A stretch of 64,000 nt of DNA, from assembly GCA_041395865.1 (NCBI GenBank), contig JAWKZQ010000001.1, positions 310,001 through 374,000 on the forward strand. The letters are read 5' to 3'. The translations under genes and the position numbers were made by a program. The DNA is from IMCC2047 sp041395865. GTDB lineage: Bacteria > Pseudomonadota > Gammaproteobacteria > Pseudomonadales > IMCC2047. The notes below the pieces were generated by a model. The model ran no database searches. It worked only from the letters and a program-made list of their open reading frames with translations, and had not been told where the DNA came from. This document shows, one piece after another, positions 34,504-44,308 of the stretch. Position 1 is the first letter of the stretch; the number at the start of each line of letters is the position of its first letter.

Positions 34504-37500
34504 ATGCACCTGTTGGCCTCAAAACCCGGTGGCTTTGTTGACGACGAAGGCATTGTCGATCTGCAGCAAAGCCCCGCCGAGCTGGTGATTCTCTCGGCGG
34601 CAGACAGCAGTTTGGCCGCACTGGCCTCGGCGATTCAGCAGGTGCCCGAGGATTTTCCGACGGTACGGCTGGCCAACTGGTTACAGCTTGCCAAACCGGC
34701 GGCCTTTGATTTGTATCGTGATAAGGTGCTGGATCATGCCCGGGTGGCTGTGGTGTCGCTGCTGGGCGGGAAAAATTACTGGCCCTACGGTTTTGAGCAG
34801 TTGTGCGAGTGGCAACGGGCGGCGCCGGATCGCCAGTTGATCCTTGTGCCGGGCGATGACAGCCCTGATCCGGAACTCAGCGAGGCCAGCTCGGTGCCGG
34901 CCGAACAGGTCAGCCGTGTGTGGCGCTACCTGCGTGAAGGCGGGGTGGCGAATGCCCGTCAGCTCCTGAATTTTGTCGCCACGGAATACCTGGATAAAGG
35001 CTATGACTGGGGCGAGCCGCAGGCGCTGCCGCCCTGCCTGATCTATATGCCAGGACAGCGCCATGTGGGTGAGGCGACTTTGTCGGAGTGGCGGCAGCGA
35101 TGGGCGCAACGGGCTAATGTTCAGCCCAGTGTGTGCCTGCTGTTGTTCTACCGGAGTCATTTGCAAAGCGCCAATACAGGCATGTTTGACGGCTTGATCG
35201 ATTGCCTTGAACAGCAGGGCCTGAACCCGCTACCGGTGGCACTGACCTCCCTGAAGGATACCGACAGCCTGGCACTGGTGAATGACCTGATCGAGCAAAG
35301 CCGTGCCGGGCTGGTGATCAACACGACCGGTTTTGCCAGCAATTCGGTCTCAGCGCCGGAGCTGGCGTCCCAGCCCACCCTTTACCAGTCGCCCTTTGAA
35401 AAACCGGTGCCTGTGTTGCAGCTGGTGTTGTCCAGCAGTACCGAAGCCGATTGGCTGGAGCACAGCCAGGGCCTGCGTAGCCGTGATATCGCCATGCAGG
35501 TGGTTTTACCTGAAATGGACGGACGCATCATTACCCGTGCGGTCAGTTTCAAGGCGGAAAGTCATTACTGCGAACGCAGCGAAATCAACCTGGTGCGCTA
35601 TGCCCTGCATCCCGAGCGGGCGCGCTTTGTCGCGCAACTGGCACAGCGTTATTGCACGCTGGCCCATAAACCCAACAGCGAAAAACGTATCGCCCTGATG
35701 CTGGCCAATTACCCTACCCGTGATGGCCGTATCGGCAATGGCGTGGGGCTGGATACACCAGCGTCCACCCTCAATATCCTCCGGGCGCTGGAACAGGCGG
35801 GTTATCCGATTGCCGATGTGCCGGAAACGGGTAATAAGCTGATCGAAGCTCTGTTAGGTGCCGTCACCAATAACCCCGCGACCCTGCATCAGCTGCCTTG
35901 CTGGCAGAGCATGGCGCTGGCGGATTATTGGATGCATTTCCAGGCATTGCCAGCGGCCTGCCAACGGGCTGTTATTGAGCAGTGGGGTGATCCCGAGCAG
36001 GACCCCAAATGCCGCCAGGGGCGCCTGATGATTGCCGGTATTCGCCTGGGCGAAACCTTTGTTGGTATCCAGCCGGCGCGGGGTTTCAATATGGATTTGC
36101 AGGCGAACTACCATGACCCGGACCTGGTGCCCCCACACAGTTACCTCGCCTGTTACTTTTGGCTGCGCGAAACCTATCAGGTCGATGCCGTGGTGCATGT
36201 GGGCAAGCACGGCAACCTGGAGTGGCTGCCAGGCAAGGGACTGGGGTTGTCGGGCAGTTGCTGGCCGGACATTGCCCTCGGTCCGTTGCCGCACTTTTAT
36301 CCCTTTATCGTCAATGACCCGGGCGAGGGCGCGCAGGCCAAACGTCGTGCACAGGCCACTATTATCGATCACCTGATGCCGCCGATGACGCGCGCTGAAA
36401 GTTACGGCGAACTGGCCGAGTTGGAAAACCGGGTGGATGAGTATTACCAGGCGTTGGGCATGGATACGCGCCGGGAAAACTGGCTGCGCGAGCAGATTCT
36501 GGAGCAGGTTAAAACAACCCATGTGCTTGAGGAGCTGAATGTCGAGGCTTCTGACGAGGAAAAAGTGCTGGCCGAGCTGGACGCCTACCTCTGCGAAATC
36601 AAGGAAGCGCAAATTCGCCATGGCTTGCATATCCTGGGTGAGTTGCCCGATGAAGGTAAGCGGACGGATACCCTGGTGGCGCTGTTGCGTCTGCCACGCG
36701 GTGAGGGGGCCAGTGAAAAAGGCATTTTGCATGCACTGGCGGCCGATCTCGGACTGGACTGTGCAGACCCCCTGCAGTTGGGCCGTGAAACCTGGCAGGG
36801 AGCCAAACCCCAGGCCCTGCAACAGGTATCTGAATGTGTTTGGCGTACCGGCGCGGATACCCGTGAACGGTTGGAATTATTCGCACAACAACTGGTTGCC
36901 GTTTATGTGGTGGGCGAGGGAAATCCGGATCGTGTATTGGCGGATTACCCGCTCACCGGCCCTTTGCTTAATTATGCCAAGCATACGTTAATGGCTGCGC
37001 TGGAGCAGAGTGCAGGACAGGAAATCCATGCCCTTATCCAGGGATTGGAGGGCCATTTTGTTGCGCCCGGTCCCAGCGGCGCGCCCACCCGTGGGCGACT
37101 GGATACCCTGCCCACGGGGCGAAATTTTTTCTCGGTGGATAACCGATCCATTCCGTCCCCTGCCGCCTGGGCGCTGGGGCAACGCTCGGCACAGGCATTG
37201 ATCGAGCGGCATCTGCAGGAGCATGGCGATTTTCCGCAGCAGTTGGGCCTGTCGGTGTGGGGCACCGCCACCATGCGAACCGGCGGGGATGATATTGCCC
37301 AGGCTTTTGCACTGATGGGGGTAAAGCCGGTTTGGGCGCCGGGTTCGCAACGGGTGGTGGATTTTGAAATCGTGCCCGCTATGCTGCTGGGCAGGCCCCG
37401 TGTTGATGTGACGCTGCGGGTTTCGGGCTTTTTCCGCGATGCTTTTCCGAATGTGATCAAGCTGTTTGATGCCGCGGTGCTGGCTTTGGCCGAGTATGAG

Positions 37501-38352
37501 GAGCCGGGGCAGGATAACCGGATTCGCCAGCACATTGAGACGCGCCAGCAGGCATTGATATCGCAAGGGTTTTCGAACATCGACGCGCTTCGCCAGGCCA
37601 GTTACCGGGTGTTCGGCAGCAAGCCGGGGGCCTATGGGGCCGGCCTGCAGGGGCTGATTGATGAGCGTTGCTGGCAGGATCAAAAGGATCTCGCCGAAGC
37701 CTATCTGAATTGGGGCGGCTATGCCTACGGCCGGCATGATTTGACGGAAAGCAATGGTGGCGAGGATTTCAGGGGCATCGAAGCACGGGCCAGTTTCAGT
37801 CATCGCCTGTCGCAACTGGAAGCTGTCGTACAAAACCAGGATAACCGTGAACATGACCTGCTGGATTCCGATGATTATTACCAGTTCCAGGGCGGCATGA
37901 CCAATGCCGTGACCGTGCTCAGGGGAGAGGCGCCGGCAGTGTACCACAGCGACCACGCCAATCCGTCGCTGCCTAAAATTCGTACCTTGAAGGAAGAGCT
38001 GAACCGGGTGGTGCGCACACGGGTGCTCAATCCCAAGTGGATTCAGGCTATGCAGCAGCATGGCTACAAGGGCGCCTTTGAGATGAGCGCGAGTATCGAT
38101 TATTTGTTTGCCTACGATGCCACGACTAACCTGATCGACGATTACCAGTATGAGCGGGTGACCGATGCATTGGTATTCGATGAAGTGAACCAGCAGTTTT
38201 TACGTGACAATAACCCCCATGCGCTGGAGGAAATGGCCGAGCGCCTGCTGGAGGCGACTCAGCGAGGGCTGTGGCAAGAGCCGGGGGATTATGCCGGTGC
38301 GCTGCAAAGTCTGCTGTTGGAAATCGATGAGCAACAGGAAACGCTATCTTGA
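34504..38352 (+). CDS. cobN: Cobaltochelatase large subunit CobN
   Basis: Catalytic subunit (1282 residues, full length) inserting cobalt into hydrogenobyrinate a,c-diamide, the late-cobalt step. Homologous to ChlH/BchH. The conserved segment HVGKHGNLEWLPGKGLGLS lies near residue 565; further family blocks are FFSVDNRSIPSPAAW and GTATMRTGGDDIAQAFALMG. It needs an ATPase; the fused ChlI-ChlD protein upstream is the only candidate here. The following acetyltransferase frame lies immediately after its stop. Confidence 0.95.
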   Translation: MHLLASKPGGFVDDEGIVDLQQSPAELVILSAADSSLAALASAIQQVPEDFPTVRLANWLQLAKPAAFDLYRDKVLDHARVAVVSLLGGKNYWPYGFEQLCEWQRAAPDRQLILVPGDDSPDPELSEASSVPAEQVSRVWRYLREGGVANARQLLNFVATEYLDKGYDWGEPQALPPCLIYMPGQRHVGEATLSEWRQRWAQRANVQPSVCLLLFYRSHLQSANTGMFDGLIDCLEQQGLNPLPVALTSLKDTDSLALVNDLIEQSRAGLVINTTGFASNSVSAPELASQPTLYQSPFEKPVPVLQLVLSSSTEADWLEHSQGLRSRDIAMQVVLPEMDGRIITRAVSFKAESHYCERSEINLVRYALHPERARFVAQLAQRYCTLAHKPNSEKRIALMLANYPTRDGRIGNGVGLDTPASTLNILRALEQAGYPIADVPETGNKLIEALLGAVTNNPATLHQLPCWQSMALADYWMHFQALPAACQRAVIEQWGDPEQDPKCRQGRLMIAGIRLGETFVGIQPARGFNMDLQANYHDPDLVPPHSYLACYFWLRETYQVDAVVHVGKHGNLEWLPGKGLGLSGSCWPDIALGPLPHFYPFIVNDPGEGAQAKRRAQATIIDHLMPPMTRAESYGELAELENRVDEYYQALGMDTRRENWLREQILEQVKTTHVLEELNVEASDEEKVLAELDAYLCEIKEAQIRHGLHILGELPDEGKRTDTLVALLRLPRGEGASEKGILHALAADLGLDCADPLQLGRETWQGAKPQALQQVSECVWRTGADTRERLELFAQQLVAVYVVGEGNPDRVLADYPLTGPLLNYAKHTLMAALEQSAGQEIHALIQGLEGHFVAPGPSGAPTRGRLDTLPTGRNFFSVDNRSIPSPAAWALGQRSAQALIERHLQEHGDFPQQLGLSVWGTATMRTGGDDIAQAFALMGVKPVWAPGSQRVVDFEIVPAMLLGRPRVDVTLRVSGFFRDAFPNVIKLFDAAVLALAEYEEPGQDNRIRQHIETRQQALISQGFSNIDALRQASYRVFGSKPGAYGAGLQGLIDERCWQDQKDLAEAYLNWGGYAYGRHDLTESNGGEDFRGIEARASFSHRLSQLEAVVQNQDNREHDLLDSDDYYQFQGGMTNAVTVLRGEAPAVYHSDHANPSLPKIRTLKEELNRVVRTRVLNPKWIQAMQQHGYKGAFEMSASIDYLFAYDATTNLIDDYQYERVTDALVFDEVNQQFLRDNNPHALEEMAERLLEATQRGLWQEPGDYAGALQSLLLEIDEQQETLS

Positions 38353-38363
38353 GAAATGGTGTG

Positions 38364-38780
38364 ATGGATATCAACTATAAAGTTAACGAACCAATAACGA
38401 CCGATCAATTCATTGAGTTATTAAATAATTCAACCCTTGGTGAGCGTCGGCCCGTTGATGACAAAGCTTGCATGGCGGGTATGGTGTCAAATAGTAACTT
38501 GATTGTGACAGCATGGGATGGTGAAGCATTGGTGGGTGTTGCTCGCAGTATGACTGACTTTCATTACGCCTGTTATTTGTCCGATTTGGCAGTCAGTCAG
38601 GGCCATCAAAAACTTGGTATTGGTAAAGAATTACAAATTATCACGCAAAATCAATTAGGCCCTAAATGTAAGCTCATCTTGATCGCTGCGCCCGCTGCAA
38701 ATACTTATTATGAGCATATTGGTTTTACCCATAACGAACGTTGCTGGACTTTAACGCGCGACAGCAGCATTGCGAGATAA
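38364..38780 (+). CDS. GNAT family N-acetyltransferase
   Basis: A 138-residue GNAT-fold protein. The acetyl-CoA loop appears as GHQKLGIGKELQ, preceded by YLSDLAVSQ and followed by YYEHIGFTHNERCW. Substrate unknown. The gene is visibly richer in A and T than its neighbours and interrupts the cobN-cobQ order. The ATG at 38364 lies 11 bp after the cobN stop. Composition and position suggest recent acquisition; it has no evident job in B12 synthesis. Confidence 0.85.
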   Translation: MDINYKVNEPITTDQFIELLNNSTLGERRPVDDKACMAGMVSNSNLIVTAWDGEALVGVARSMTDFHYACYLSDLAVSQGHQKLGIGKELQIITQNQLGPKCKLILIAAPAANTYYEHIGFTHNERCWTLTRDSSIAR

Positions 38781-38815
38781 TAAAAATAGAACATGATGCG
38801 TGGCCGCTGACCGAT

Positions 38816-40339
38816 ATGACACCCGTAAATAAATCGATGAATAGCCAACAAAGGCGTACTGCGTTAATGGTTCAGGGAACCACCTCCGATGCGGGAAAAA
38901 GCGTATTGGTGGCCGGTTTATGTCGCGTACTGTCGCGAAAAGGTATTAAAGTGGCGCCTTTCAAGCCGCAGAACATGGCGCTGAACAGTGCTGTTACGGT
39001 TGATGGCGGTGAAATCGGTCGTGCCCAGGCGGTGCAGGCCCAGGCCTGTGGCTTGGAGCCGCGTATTGATATGAATCCGGTGCTGCTCAAACCGAACAGC
39101 GATACCGGTGCGCAGGTGATTATCCAGGGCCATGCCGTGACAGAAATGGATGCGGTCAGCTACCACGGTTACAAGGCAACCGCCATGAAGGCGGTGCTGG
39201 ATTCCTTTGACCGCCTGCAGAGCGAATTCCAGGTGGTGATGGTCGAGGGCGCGGGCAGTCCGGCGGAAATTAACCTGCGAGATAACGACATCGCTAATAT
39301 GGGCTTTGCCGAGCGGGTCGATTGCCCGGTGATCCTGGTGGCCGATATCGATCGCGGCGGCGTGTTTGCCCATTTGGTCGGTACACTGGAGCTGCTGTCG
39401 CCCAGCGAACAGGCGCGGGTTATCGGCTTTGTGATCAACCGCTTCCGTGGTGATGTCAGTATTTTGCAGCCGGGCCTGGATTGGCTGGAATCGCGCACCG
39501 GGAAGCCGGTGCTGGGGGTGCTGCCGTATTTACAGGGTTTCCACCTCGAGGCTGAAGATGCCGTAGCCAGGCAACAGGAGCTGGGCGATCGCAGCAACAC
39601 CCTGAAAGTCGTGGTGCCAGTGGTATCGCGCATCAGCAACCACACCGATTTTGATGCCTTGCGCCTGCACCCGCAGGTCGATCTGCAGTTTGTGCGTGCC
39701 GGCGAGGATATTCCGGGTGCCGACCTGATTATCCTGCCCGGCAGTAAAAGCACGCGCAGCGATCTGCGCTGGTTACGAGAGCAGGGTTGGGACACGGCGA
39801 TCCAGAAGCACCTGCGCTATGGCGGCAAGCTGATTGGTATCTGCGGTGGTTTCCAGATGCTGGGCAAAAAGGTGGCTGATCCGGAAGGCATCGAAGGACC
39901 GGCTGGCAGCTCCGAGGGGCTGGACCTGCTGGATATGGAAACCGTGCTGGAGCCCACCAAGCAGCTGCGACGGGAAAGCGGGACGCTGGCCTTTGCCGGG
40001 GCTGCTGGCGCAAAGATTGAGGGTTATGAAATTCATGCCGGTGTTACGCGGGGTGCAGCATTAAGCAATCCGGCGGCTCAGCTGGCAGGGCGGACCGATT
40101 GTGCCGTTTCCGAAGACGGCCAGATTCTTGGCAGCTATTTGCACGGCCTGTTCGACCATAGCGAAGCCTTTGAGGCCCTGCTCAGGTGGGCCGGACTGGA
40201 GGCGGTGGAACGTATTGACTATCGGGCGCGCCAGGAAAAAGAGATCGAGCGTCTGGCCGATGCCCTTGAGGCGCACCTGAGCCTTGATAAAGTGTATGAC
40301 GTATTGGGATTGCAAACGCTGACCCGCGAGGAGCCTTAA
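38816..40339 (+). CDS. cobQ: Cobyric acid synthase
   Basis: Four successive glutamine-dependent amidations giving adenosylcobyric acid. P-loop-like N-terminal domain VQGTTSDAGKSVLVAGLCR and FKPQNMALNSAV. The C-terminal amidotransferase domain has nucleophile Cys in IGICGGFQMLG and catalytic His in GSYLHGLFDH. The start is uncertain: ATG 38816 gives 507 residues and ATG 38837 gives 500; neither has a clear ribosome binding site, perhaps because the upstream DNA was replaced by the acetyltransferase insertion. Confidence 0.94.
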   Translation: MTPVNKSMNSQQRRTALMVQGTTSDAGKSVLVAGLCRVLSRKGIKVAPFKPQNMALNSAVTVDGGEIGRAQAVQAQACGLEPRIDMNPVLLKPNSDTGAQVIIQGHAVTEMDAVSYHGYKATAMKAVLDSFDRLQSEFQVVMVEGAGSPAEINLRDNDIANMGFAERVDCPVILVADIDRGGVFAHLVGTLELLSPSEQARVIGFVINRFRGDVSILQPGLDWLESRTGKPVLGVLPYLQGFHLEAEDAVARQQELGDRSNTLKVVVPVVSRISNHTDFDALRLHPQVDLQFVRAGEDIPGADLIILPGSKSTRSDLRWLREQGWDTAIQKHLRYGGKLIGICGGFQMLGKKVADPEGIEGPAGSSEGLDLLDMETVLEPTKQLRRESGTLAFAGAAGAKIEGYEIHAGVTRGAALSNPAAQLAGRTDCAVSEDGQILGSYLHGLFDHSEAFEALLRWAGLEAVERIDYRARQEKEIERLADALEAHLSLDKVYDVLGLQTLTREEP

Positions 40340-40864
40340 TTGAAAGCGTTGATATTGGGCGGGGCGCGCTCCGGTAAAAGCAAACTGGCCGAGCAGGCGG
40401 CCCTGTCCAGTGGTTTGAAATGTATTTACATTGCCACGGCGCAGGCCGGGGATGCGGAAATGATCCGGCGCATCGAAAAACACCGTGAACGCCGGGGAGC
40501 TGAGTGGCAGCTGATGGAAGAGCCGGTGGCGCTGGCCAGTGCACTGGAACGTGCCGCGGCTGAAGACACCTGTATTCTGGTGGACTGCCTGACGCTGTGG
40601 CTCAGCAATTGCCTGTTCAGTGAAGACAAGGCGGAGTGGTCGCGCCAACGCGAGGCGTTGTTGGAAATACTGCCGCAACTGCCGGGACACATCATTCTGG
40701 TGAGTAATGAAACGGGCTTGGGTGTTGTACCAATGGGCGAAGTGACGCGCCAGTTTGTGGATGAAAGCGGTTTGCTGCACCAGGCGCTGGCGGAAATTTG
40801 CGACCGGGTCACACTGACGGTGGCGGGTTTGCCGCATATTTTGAAAGATAACCAAAACAGGTAA
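40340..40864 (+). CDS. cobU: Adenosylcobinamide kinase / guanylyltransferase
   Basis: Phosphorylates adenosylcobinamide and then attaches GMP. P-loop LGGARSGKSKLAEQ, the guanylylated histidine in RIEKHRERRGAEW, and VDCLTLWLSNCLF and VSNETGLGVVP are all present in 174 residues. The start is TTG 40340, directly after the cobQ stop, with GAGGAG upstream. Also called cobP. Confidence 0.95.
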   Translation: MKALILGGARSGKSKLAEQAALSSGLKCIYIATAQAGDAEMIRRIEKHRERRGAEWQLMEEPVALASALERAAAEDTCILVDCLTLWLSNCLFSEDKAEWSRQREALLEILPQLPGHIILVSNETGLGVVPMGEVTRQFVDESGLLHQALAEICDRVTLTVAGLPHILKDNQNR

Positions 40865-40868
40865 GACA

Positions 40869-41912
40869 ATGACCGATTGGCTGAGCCAACCTATTCAAGC
40901 CCTGCGCGTTGAACGTCTTGATCAGGCGTTGGCGCACCAGAACCAGTTGACTAAACCGCCCGGCTCCATGGGGCGAATGGAGGAACTGGCCGTATTGCTG
41001 TGTGCCCTTCAGGATACCCTGACGCCTTCGCTGGATCGGGTGGCCATTCGTGTTTTTGCCGCTGATCACGGCGTGGTTGCCGAGGGCGTTTCGGCATTTC
41101 CCCAGGAGGTTACGGTGGAAATGATTCGTAACTTTGCCCATGGCGGCGCGGCAATCAGTGTGCTGGCCCAGGCTCAGCAGGCTGATTTTGCGGTGGTGAA
41201 TATGGGTACGGCGGTGCCGGCCCCGACGCATGACAAAGTGATGCAGAATTCTCTGGGCCCCGGTACGCACAATTTCTGTGAGCAGCCCGCCATGAGCCGT
41301 GAACAGCTGGAAGCAGGCCTGCGTGCAGGTTATGACATCGCTGAACAACTGTACCGGCAGCAGTGCCAGTTGTTTATTGGCGGTGAAATGGGCATTGGCA
41401 ATACCACCACCGCTGCCGCCCTGGCTTGCGCCCTGGCAGGCGATTCGCCTGAAAATCTGGTGGGAACGGGTACCGGCGTGGATGCGGCGGGCCTTGTGCG
41501 TAAAACAGAGGTTGTAAAACGCGCATTGGCATTTCATCAAAACGAGCTCACCGATCCGCTGGACTGCCTGCAGCGCCTGGGCGGTTTTGAAATTGTGGCG
41601 CTGACCGGAGTGTATCTGCGCTGCGCCCAGCTGGGTATTCCCAGCTTGGTGGATGGCTTTATCTGTTCGGTGGCCGCATTGGCTGCCCTGCAGCTTAATC
41701 AGGGATGTCAGGACTGGTTGCTGTTTTCCCATCAGTCCGCGGAGCGTGGTCATGCCCGGGTGCTGGAGGTGCTGAAGGCGGAACCGCTACTTAACCTGAA
41801 GATGCGTCTCGGCGAAGGCAGCGGCGCCGCCGTCGCTTTACCCTTATTGAAGCTTGCCTGTGAGTTGCACAATAAGATGGCGACGTTTGAAAGCGCCGGA
41901 GTCTCTAAATAG
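40869..41912 (+). CDS. cobT: Nicotinate-nucleotide--dimethylbenzimidazole phosphoribosyltransferase
   Basis: Activates the lower ligand base to alpha-ribazole phosphate. Family motifs: TKPPGSMGRMEEL, ADHGVVAEGVSAFP, GGEMGIGNTTTAA and the C-terminal LGEGSGAAVALPL carrying the catalytic glutamate. The 347 residues are the normal length. With bluB at the end of the cluster this supports dimethylbenzimidazole as the native lower ligand. Confidence 0.96.
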   Translation: MTDWLSQPIQALRVERLDQALAHQNQLTKPPGSMGRMEELAVLLCALQDTLTPSLDRVAIRVFAADHGVVAEGVSAFPQEVTVEMIRNFAHGGAAISVLAQAQQADFAVVNMGTAVPAPTHDKVMQNSLGPGTHNFCEQPAMSREQLEAGLRAGYDIAEQLYRQQCQLFIGGEMGIGNTTTAAALACALAGDSPENLVGTGTGVDAAGLVRKTEVVKRALAFHQNELTDPLDCLQRLGGFEIVALTGVYLRCAQLGIPSLVDGFICSVAALAALQLNQGCQDWLLFSHQSAERGHARVLEVLKAEPLLNLKMRLGEGSGAAVALPLLKLACELHNKMATFESAGVSK

Positions 41913-41913
41913 C

Positions 41914-42558
41914 ATGGCTTTAAGAAAATCCCATTGTGTCACCACCATCGATCTGCTGCGTCATGGCGAATGCCAGGGCGGGGAAATCTACCGTGGTACC
42001 ACGGATGTGCTGCTGACGGATCGGGGTTGGCAACAAATGGAATCGTCCCTTCATGTGGATATTGCGCACGCGGAAACGCCCTGGGATCGGATTATCAGCT
42101 CGCCCTTGCAACGTTGCCGACGCTTTGCCGAGGCCAAAGGCCAGGCGCTCAGTATCCCGGTGGACTGTCACGAGGGCTTTCGGGAAATGGACTTTGGCGA
42201 GTGGGAAGGGCGCCCCATTGAGGAGGTGCACCGAGACGACGCCGAAGCCGTCACTCGTTTTTACCAGGACCCCGCCACCGTTGCGCCACCTGGCGGCGAG
42301 TCGATGGAGATGGTGCAGGGGCGCTTGTTGAATGCCTGGCAGCAGGTCTTGACTCAACACAAGGGCGAGCACCTGCTTTTAGTCCAGCATGGCGGCACTA
42401 TCCGCATCCTGCTGGCGGACCTGCTGGGCATGCCGCTGGCAGCGGTGACCCGGCTGGAAATTCATTATGCCAGCCTCAGTCGTGTGCAGATTTACGAAAC
42501 CGACGCGGAGCCTTTTCCGAAGCTGGTCTTTTTAAATAAAACGGCCCGAGAAGCATAA
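41914..42558 (+). CDS. Histidine phosphatase, probable alpha-ribazole phosphatase (CobC-like)
   Basis: A phosphoglycerate-mutase-fold phosphatase of 214 residues. Catalytic LLRHGECQGG (RHG), REMDFGEWEG and the second histidine in VQHGGTIRILLADL are intact. Its location between cobT and cobS points to removal of the 5' phosphate from alpha-ribazole phosphate or adenosylcobalamin phosphate (Salmonella CobC role). The start ATG 41914 is 1 bp after the cobT stop; the frame extends upstream but inside cobT. Confidence 0.9.
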   Translation: MALRKSHCVTTIDLLRHGECQGGEIYRGTTDVLLTDRGWQQMESSLHVDIAHAETPWDRIISSPLQRCRRFAEAKGQALSIPVDCHEGFREMDFGEWEGRPIEEVHRDDAEAVTRFYQDPATVAPPGGESMEMVQGRLLNAWQQVLTQHKGEHLLLVQHGGTIRILLADLLGMPLAAVTRLEIHYASLSRVQIYETDAEPFPKLVFLNKTAREA

Positions 42559-43352
42559 TGAATAGTTCGAGCTCACGCACTTTTTCAGTCAGTGAACATG
42601 TCGCTGCGGCACGCACGGCTTTACAGTTCCTGACGATTTTCCCCGTAGGTAGCCTGGGTCTGCAGGATAAAAAGGTTACAGGATTGTCGCTGCTTTATTA
42701 CCCGGCGGTGGGTTTGCTGGTGGGGTTTGCGCTGGCTGTATTCGCCTGGCTTGCGCAGTCTGTTTTGTCGATCTACTCCCTGGAGTTGTTACTGCTGGCA
42801 GCGCTAGCGCTTACCGTCTGGGTTGGACTCACCGGTGCGCTGCACCTGGATGGGCTGGCAGATTGTGCGGATGCCTGGTTGGGGGGAATGGGATCTTCAC
42901 AACGCACCCTCGCGATTATGAAAGACCCGACCTCCGGCCCCATCGCGGTGACGGTGCTGGTGCTGCTCTTGCTGGTTAAGTTCGTTACCTTGGCGGCGCT
43001 GCTGGCCAAGGCTTCGCTCTGGTTATTGCTGGTTGCCCCCTTTGTCGCACGGCTCGCGGTGTTGGCGTTGTTGCTGACGACGCCCTATATCCGTCCGCAG
43101 GGACTGGGAGAAGTGCTCAGTCAACATTTCCCACGGCAGGAAGCCAAATTGGTGCTGGCCGTTGCGGTGGTGACCTATCTGTTGCTGGATTTTACCAGGG
43201 CGCTGCCAATCCTGCTGGTGTCGGTAGCCGTGCTGTTGGGGCTGCGGGCTATGATGTTATCCCGGTTGCGCGGTTGTACCGGGGATACCATGGGCGCGAC
43301 TGTTGAAATCCTTGAGGCTGTGTGCCTGGTTGTCCTGGTGGTCGTGCTTTGA
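42558..43352 (+). CDS. cobS: Adenosylcobinamide-GDP ribazoletransferase (cobalamin synthase)
   Basis: Integral membrane enzyme joining adenosylcobinamide-GDP to alpha-ribazole. The active-site segment ALHLDGLADCADAWLGG and GCTGDTMGATVEI near the C-terminus are typical; 264 residues with about six to seven hydrophobic helices. The ATG overlaps the phosphatase stop by one base and the 3' end overlaps cbiB. Confidence 0.95.
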   Translation: MNSSSSRTFSVSEHVAAARTALQFLTIFPVGSLGLQDKKVTGLSLLYYPAVGLLVGFALAVFAWLAQSVLSIYSLELLLLAALALTVWVGLTGALHLDGLADCADAWLGGMGSSQRTLAIMKDPTSGPIAVTVLVLLLLVKFVTLAALLAKASLWLLLVAPFVARLAVLALLLTTPYIRPQGLGEVLSQHFPRQEAKLVLAVAVVTYLLLDFTRALPILLVSVAVLLGLRAMMLSRLRGCTGDTMGATVEILEAVCLVVLVVVL

Positions 43353-44308
43353 TTTTCGTTTGCTTTAATCTCTTTCTGGCCCTTTTGCTTGGCTTGTTCG
43401 TCGACCGGGCTTTCGGTGAACCGCGTCGCTACCATCCCCTGGTGGGGCTTGGGCGTTATGCGCAGTGGCTGGAGCAGCGCCTGAACCGGCGCGGGCAAGG
43501 TTTCTCAGCACGTAAAATGGCAGGCATTGTCGGGCTGACTCTGGTGCTGTCACCGGTGACTTGGCTGGCTTGGGTCGTGAGTGAAGGGTTAAGCGGTTCA
43601 GGCTTTTTCTATCTGTTATTCAGCGCGCTGGTACTTTACCTGGTGGTGGGCTGGCAGAGCCTCACTGAGCATGCCTTGGCAGTACGCCACGCGTTAATGC
43701 AACGGAATTTACCGCTGGCTCGCGAACGGGTCGGTTATATCGTGAGCCGGGATACCTCGGCACTGGATGAGGTGGGCGTCAGCAAGGCGACCATTGAGTC
43801 GGTGCTGGAAAATGGCAGTGATGCGGTATTTGCCCCGATTTTCTGGTTTCTGGTGGCGGGGCCGGTCGGCGCGATTGCCTACCGGGTGATTAATACCCTG
43901 GACGCCATGTGGGGTTACCGCAATGATCGTTTCCATGCCTTTGGCTGGGCGGCGGCGCGGCTGGATGACCTGGCAAACTGGGTGCCGGCCAGATTGTGCG
44001 CGTTGACCTATGCCTTTGTTGCCAGGCAAAACGGCTGGAAGCAGGGGTTGGCGGCCTGGTCCAGGCAGGCGCCGTTATACAAAAGCCCTAACGCCGGCCC
44101 TGTTATGGCCTGCGGCGCGGGTGCGTTGAATGTGGCGTTGGGCGGCGATGCTGTTTATCATGGCAAGCAGGTTTCCCGCCCTCTGCTCGGGCAGGGTTTT
44201 GCACCCGTGCCGGGTGATATTGAACGTTCCCTGCACCTGGTGAAGCGCGGGGTTTATGCCTGGGTGGCCGTTGCCTTTTTTATCGCATTATTAGCGGAGT
44301 TGCTGTGA
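43349..44308 (+). CDS. cbiB: Adenosylcobinamide-phosphate synthase CbiB (CobD)
   Basis: Membrane enzyme attaching (R)-1-amino-2-propanol O-phosphate to adenosylcobyric acid. Recognisable segments: GLFVDRAFGEPRRYHPLVG, YIVSRDTSALDE, ENGSDAVFAPIFWFLVAGP and SPNAGPVMACGAGALNV. The start is set at TTG 43349, overlapping the cobS stop; GTG 43322 is in frame but would overlap cobS more deeply. About 319 residues. It overlaps the following aminotransferase gene by 4 bp. Confidence 0.93.
   Translation: MIFVCFNLFLALLLGLFVDRAFGEPRRYHPLVGLGRYAQWLEQRLNRRGQGFSARKMAGIVGLTLVLSPVTWLAWVVSEGLSGSGFFYLLFSALVLYLVVGWQSLTEHALAVRHALMQRNLPLARERVGYIVSRDTSALDEVGVSKATIESVLENGSDAVFAPIFWFLVAGPVGAIAYRVINTLDAMWGYRNDRFHAFGWAAARLDDLANWVPARLCALTYAFVARQNGWKQGLAAWSRQAPLYKSPNAGPVMACGAGALNVALGGDAVYHGKQVSRPLLGQGFAPVPGDIERSLHLVKRGVYAWVAVAFFIALLAELL

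Noticed and set aside
35854..38061. Long minus-strand open frames (322 and 357 codons) opposite cobN
   Set aside because: They are in antisense to a full-length, clearly conserved CobN and show no family motifs; a common by-product of GC-rich codon use.
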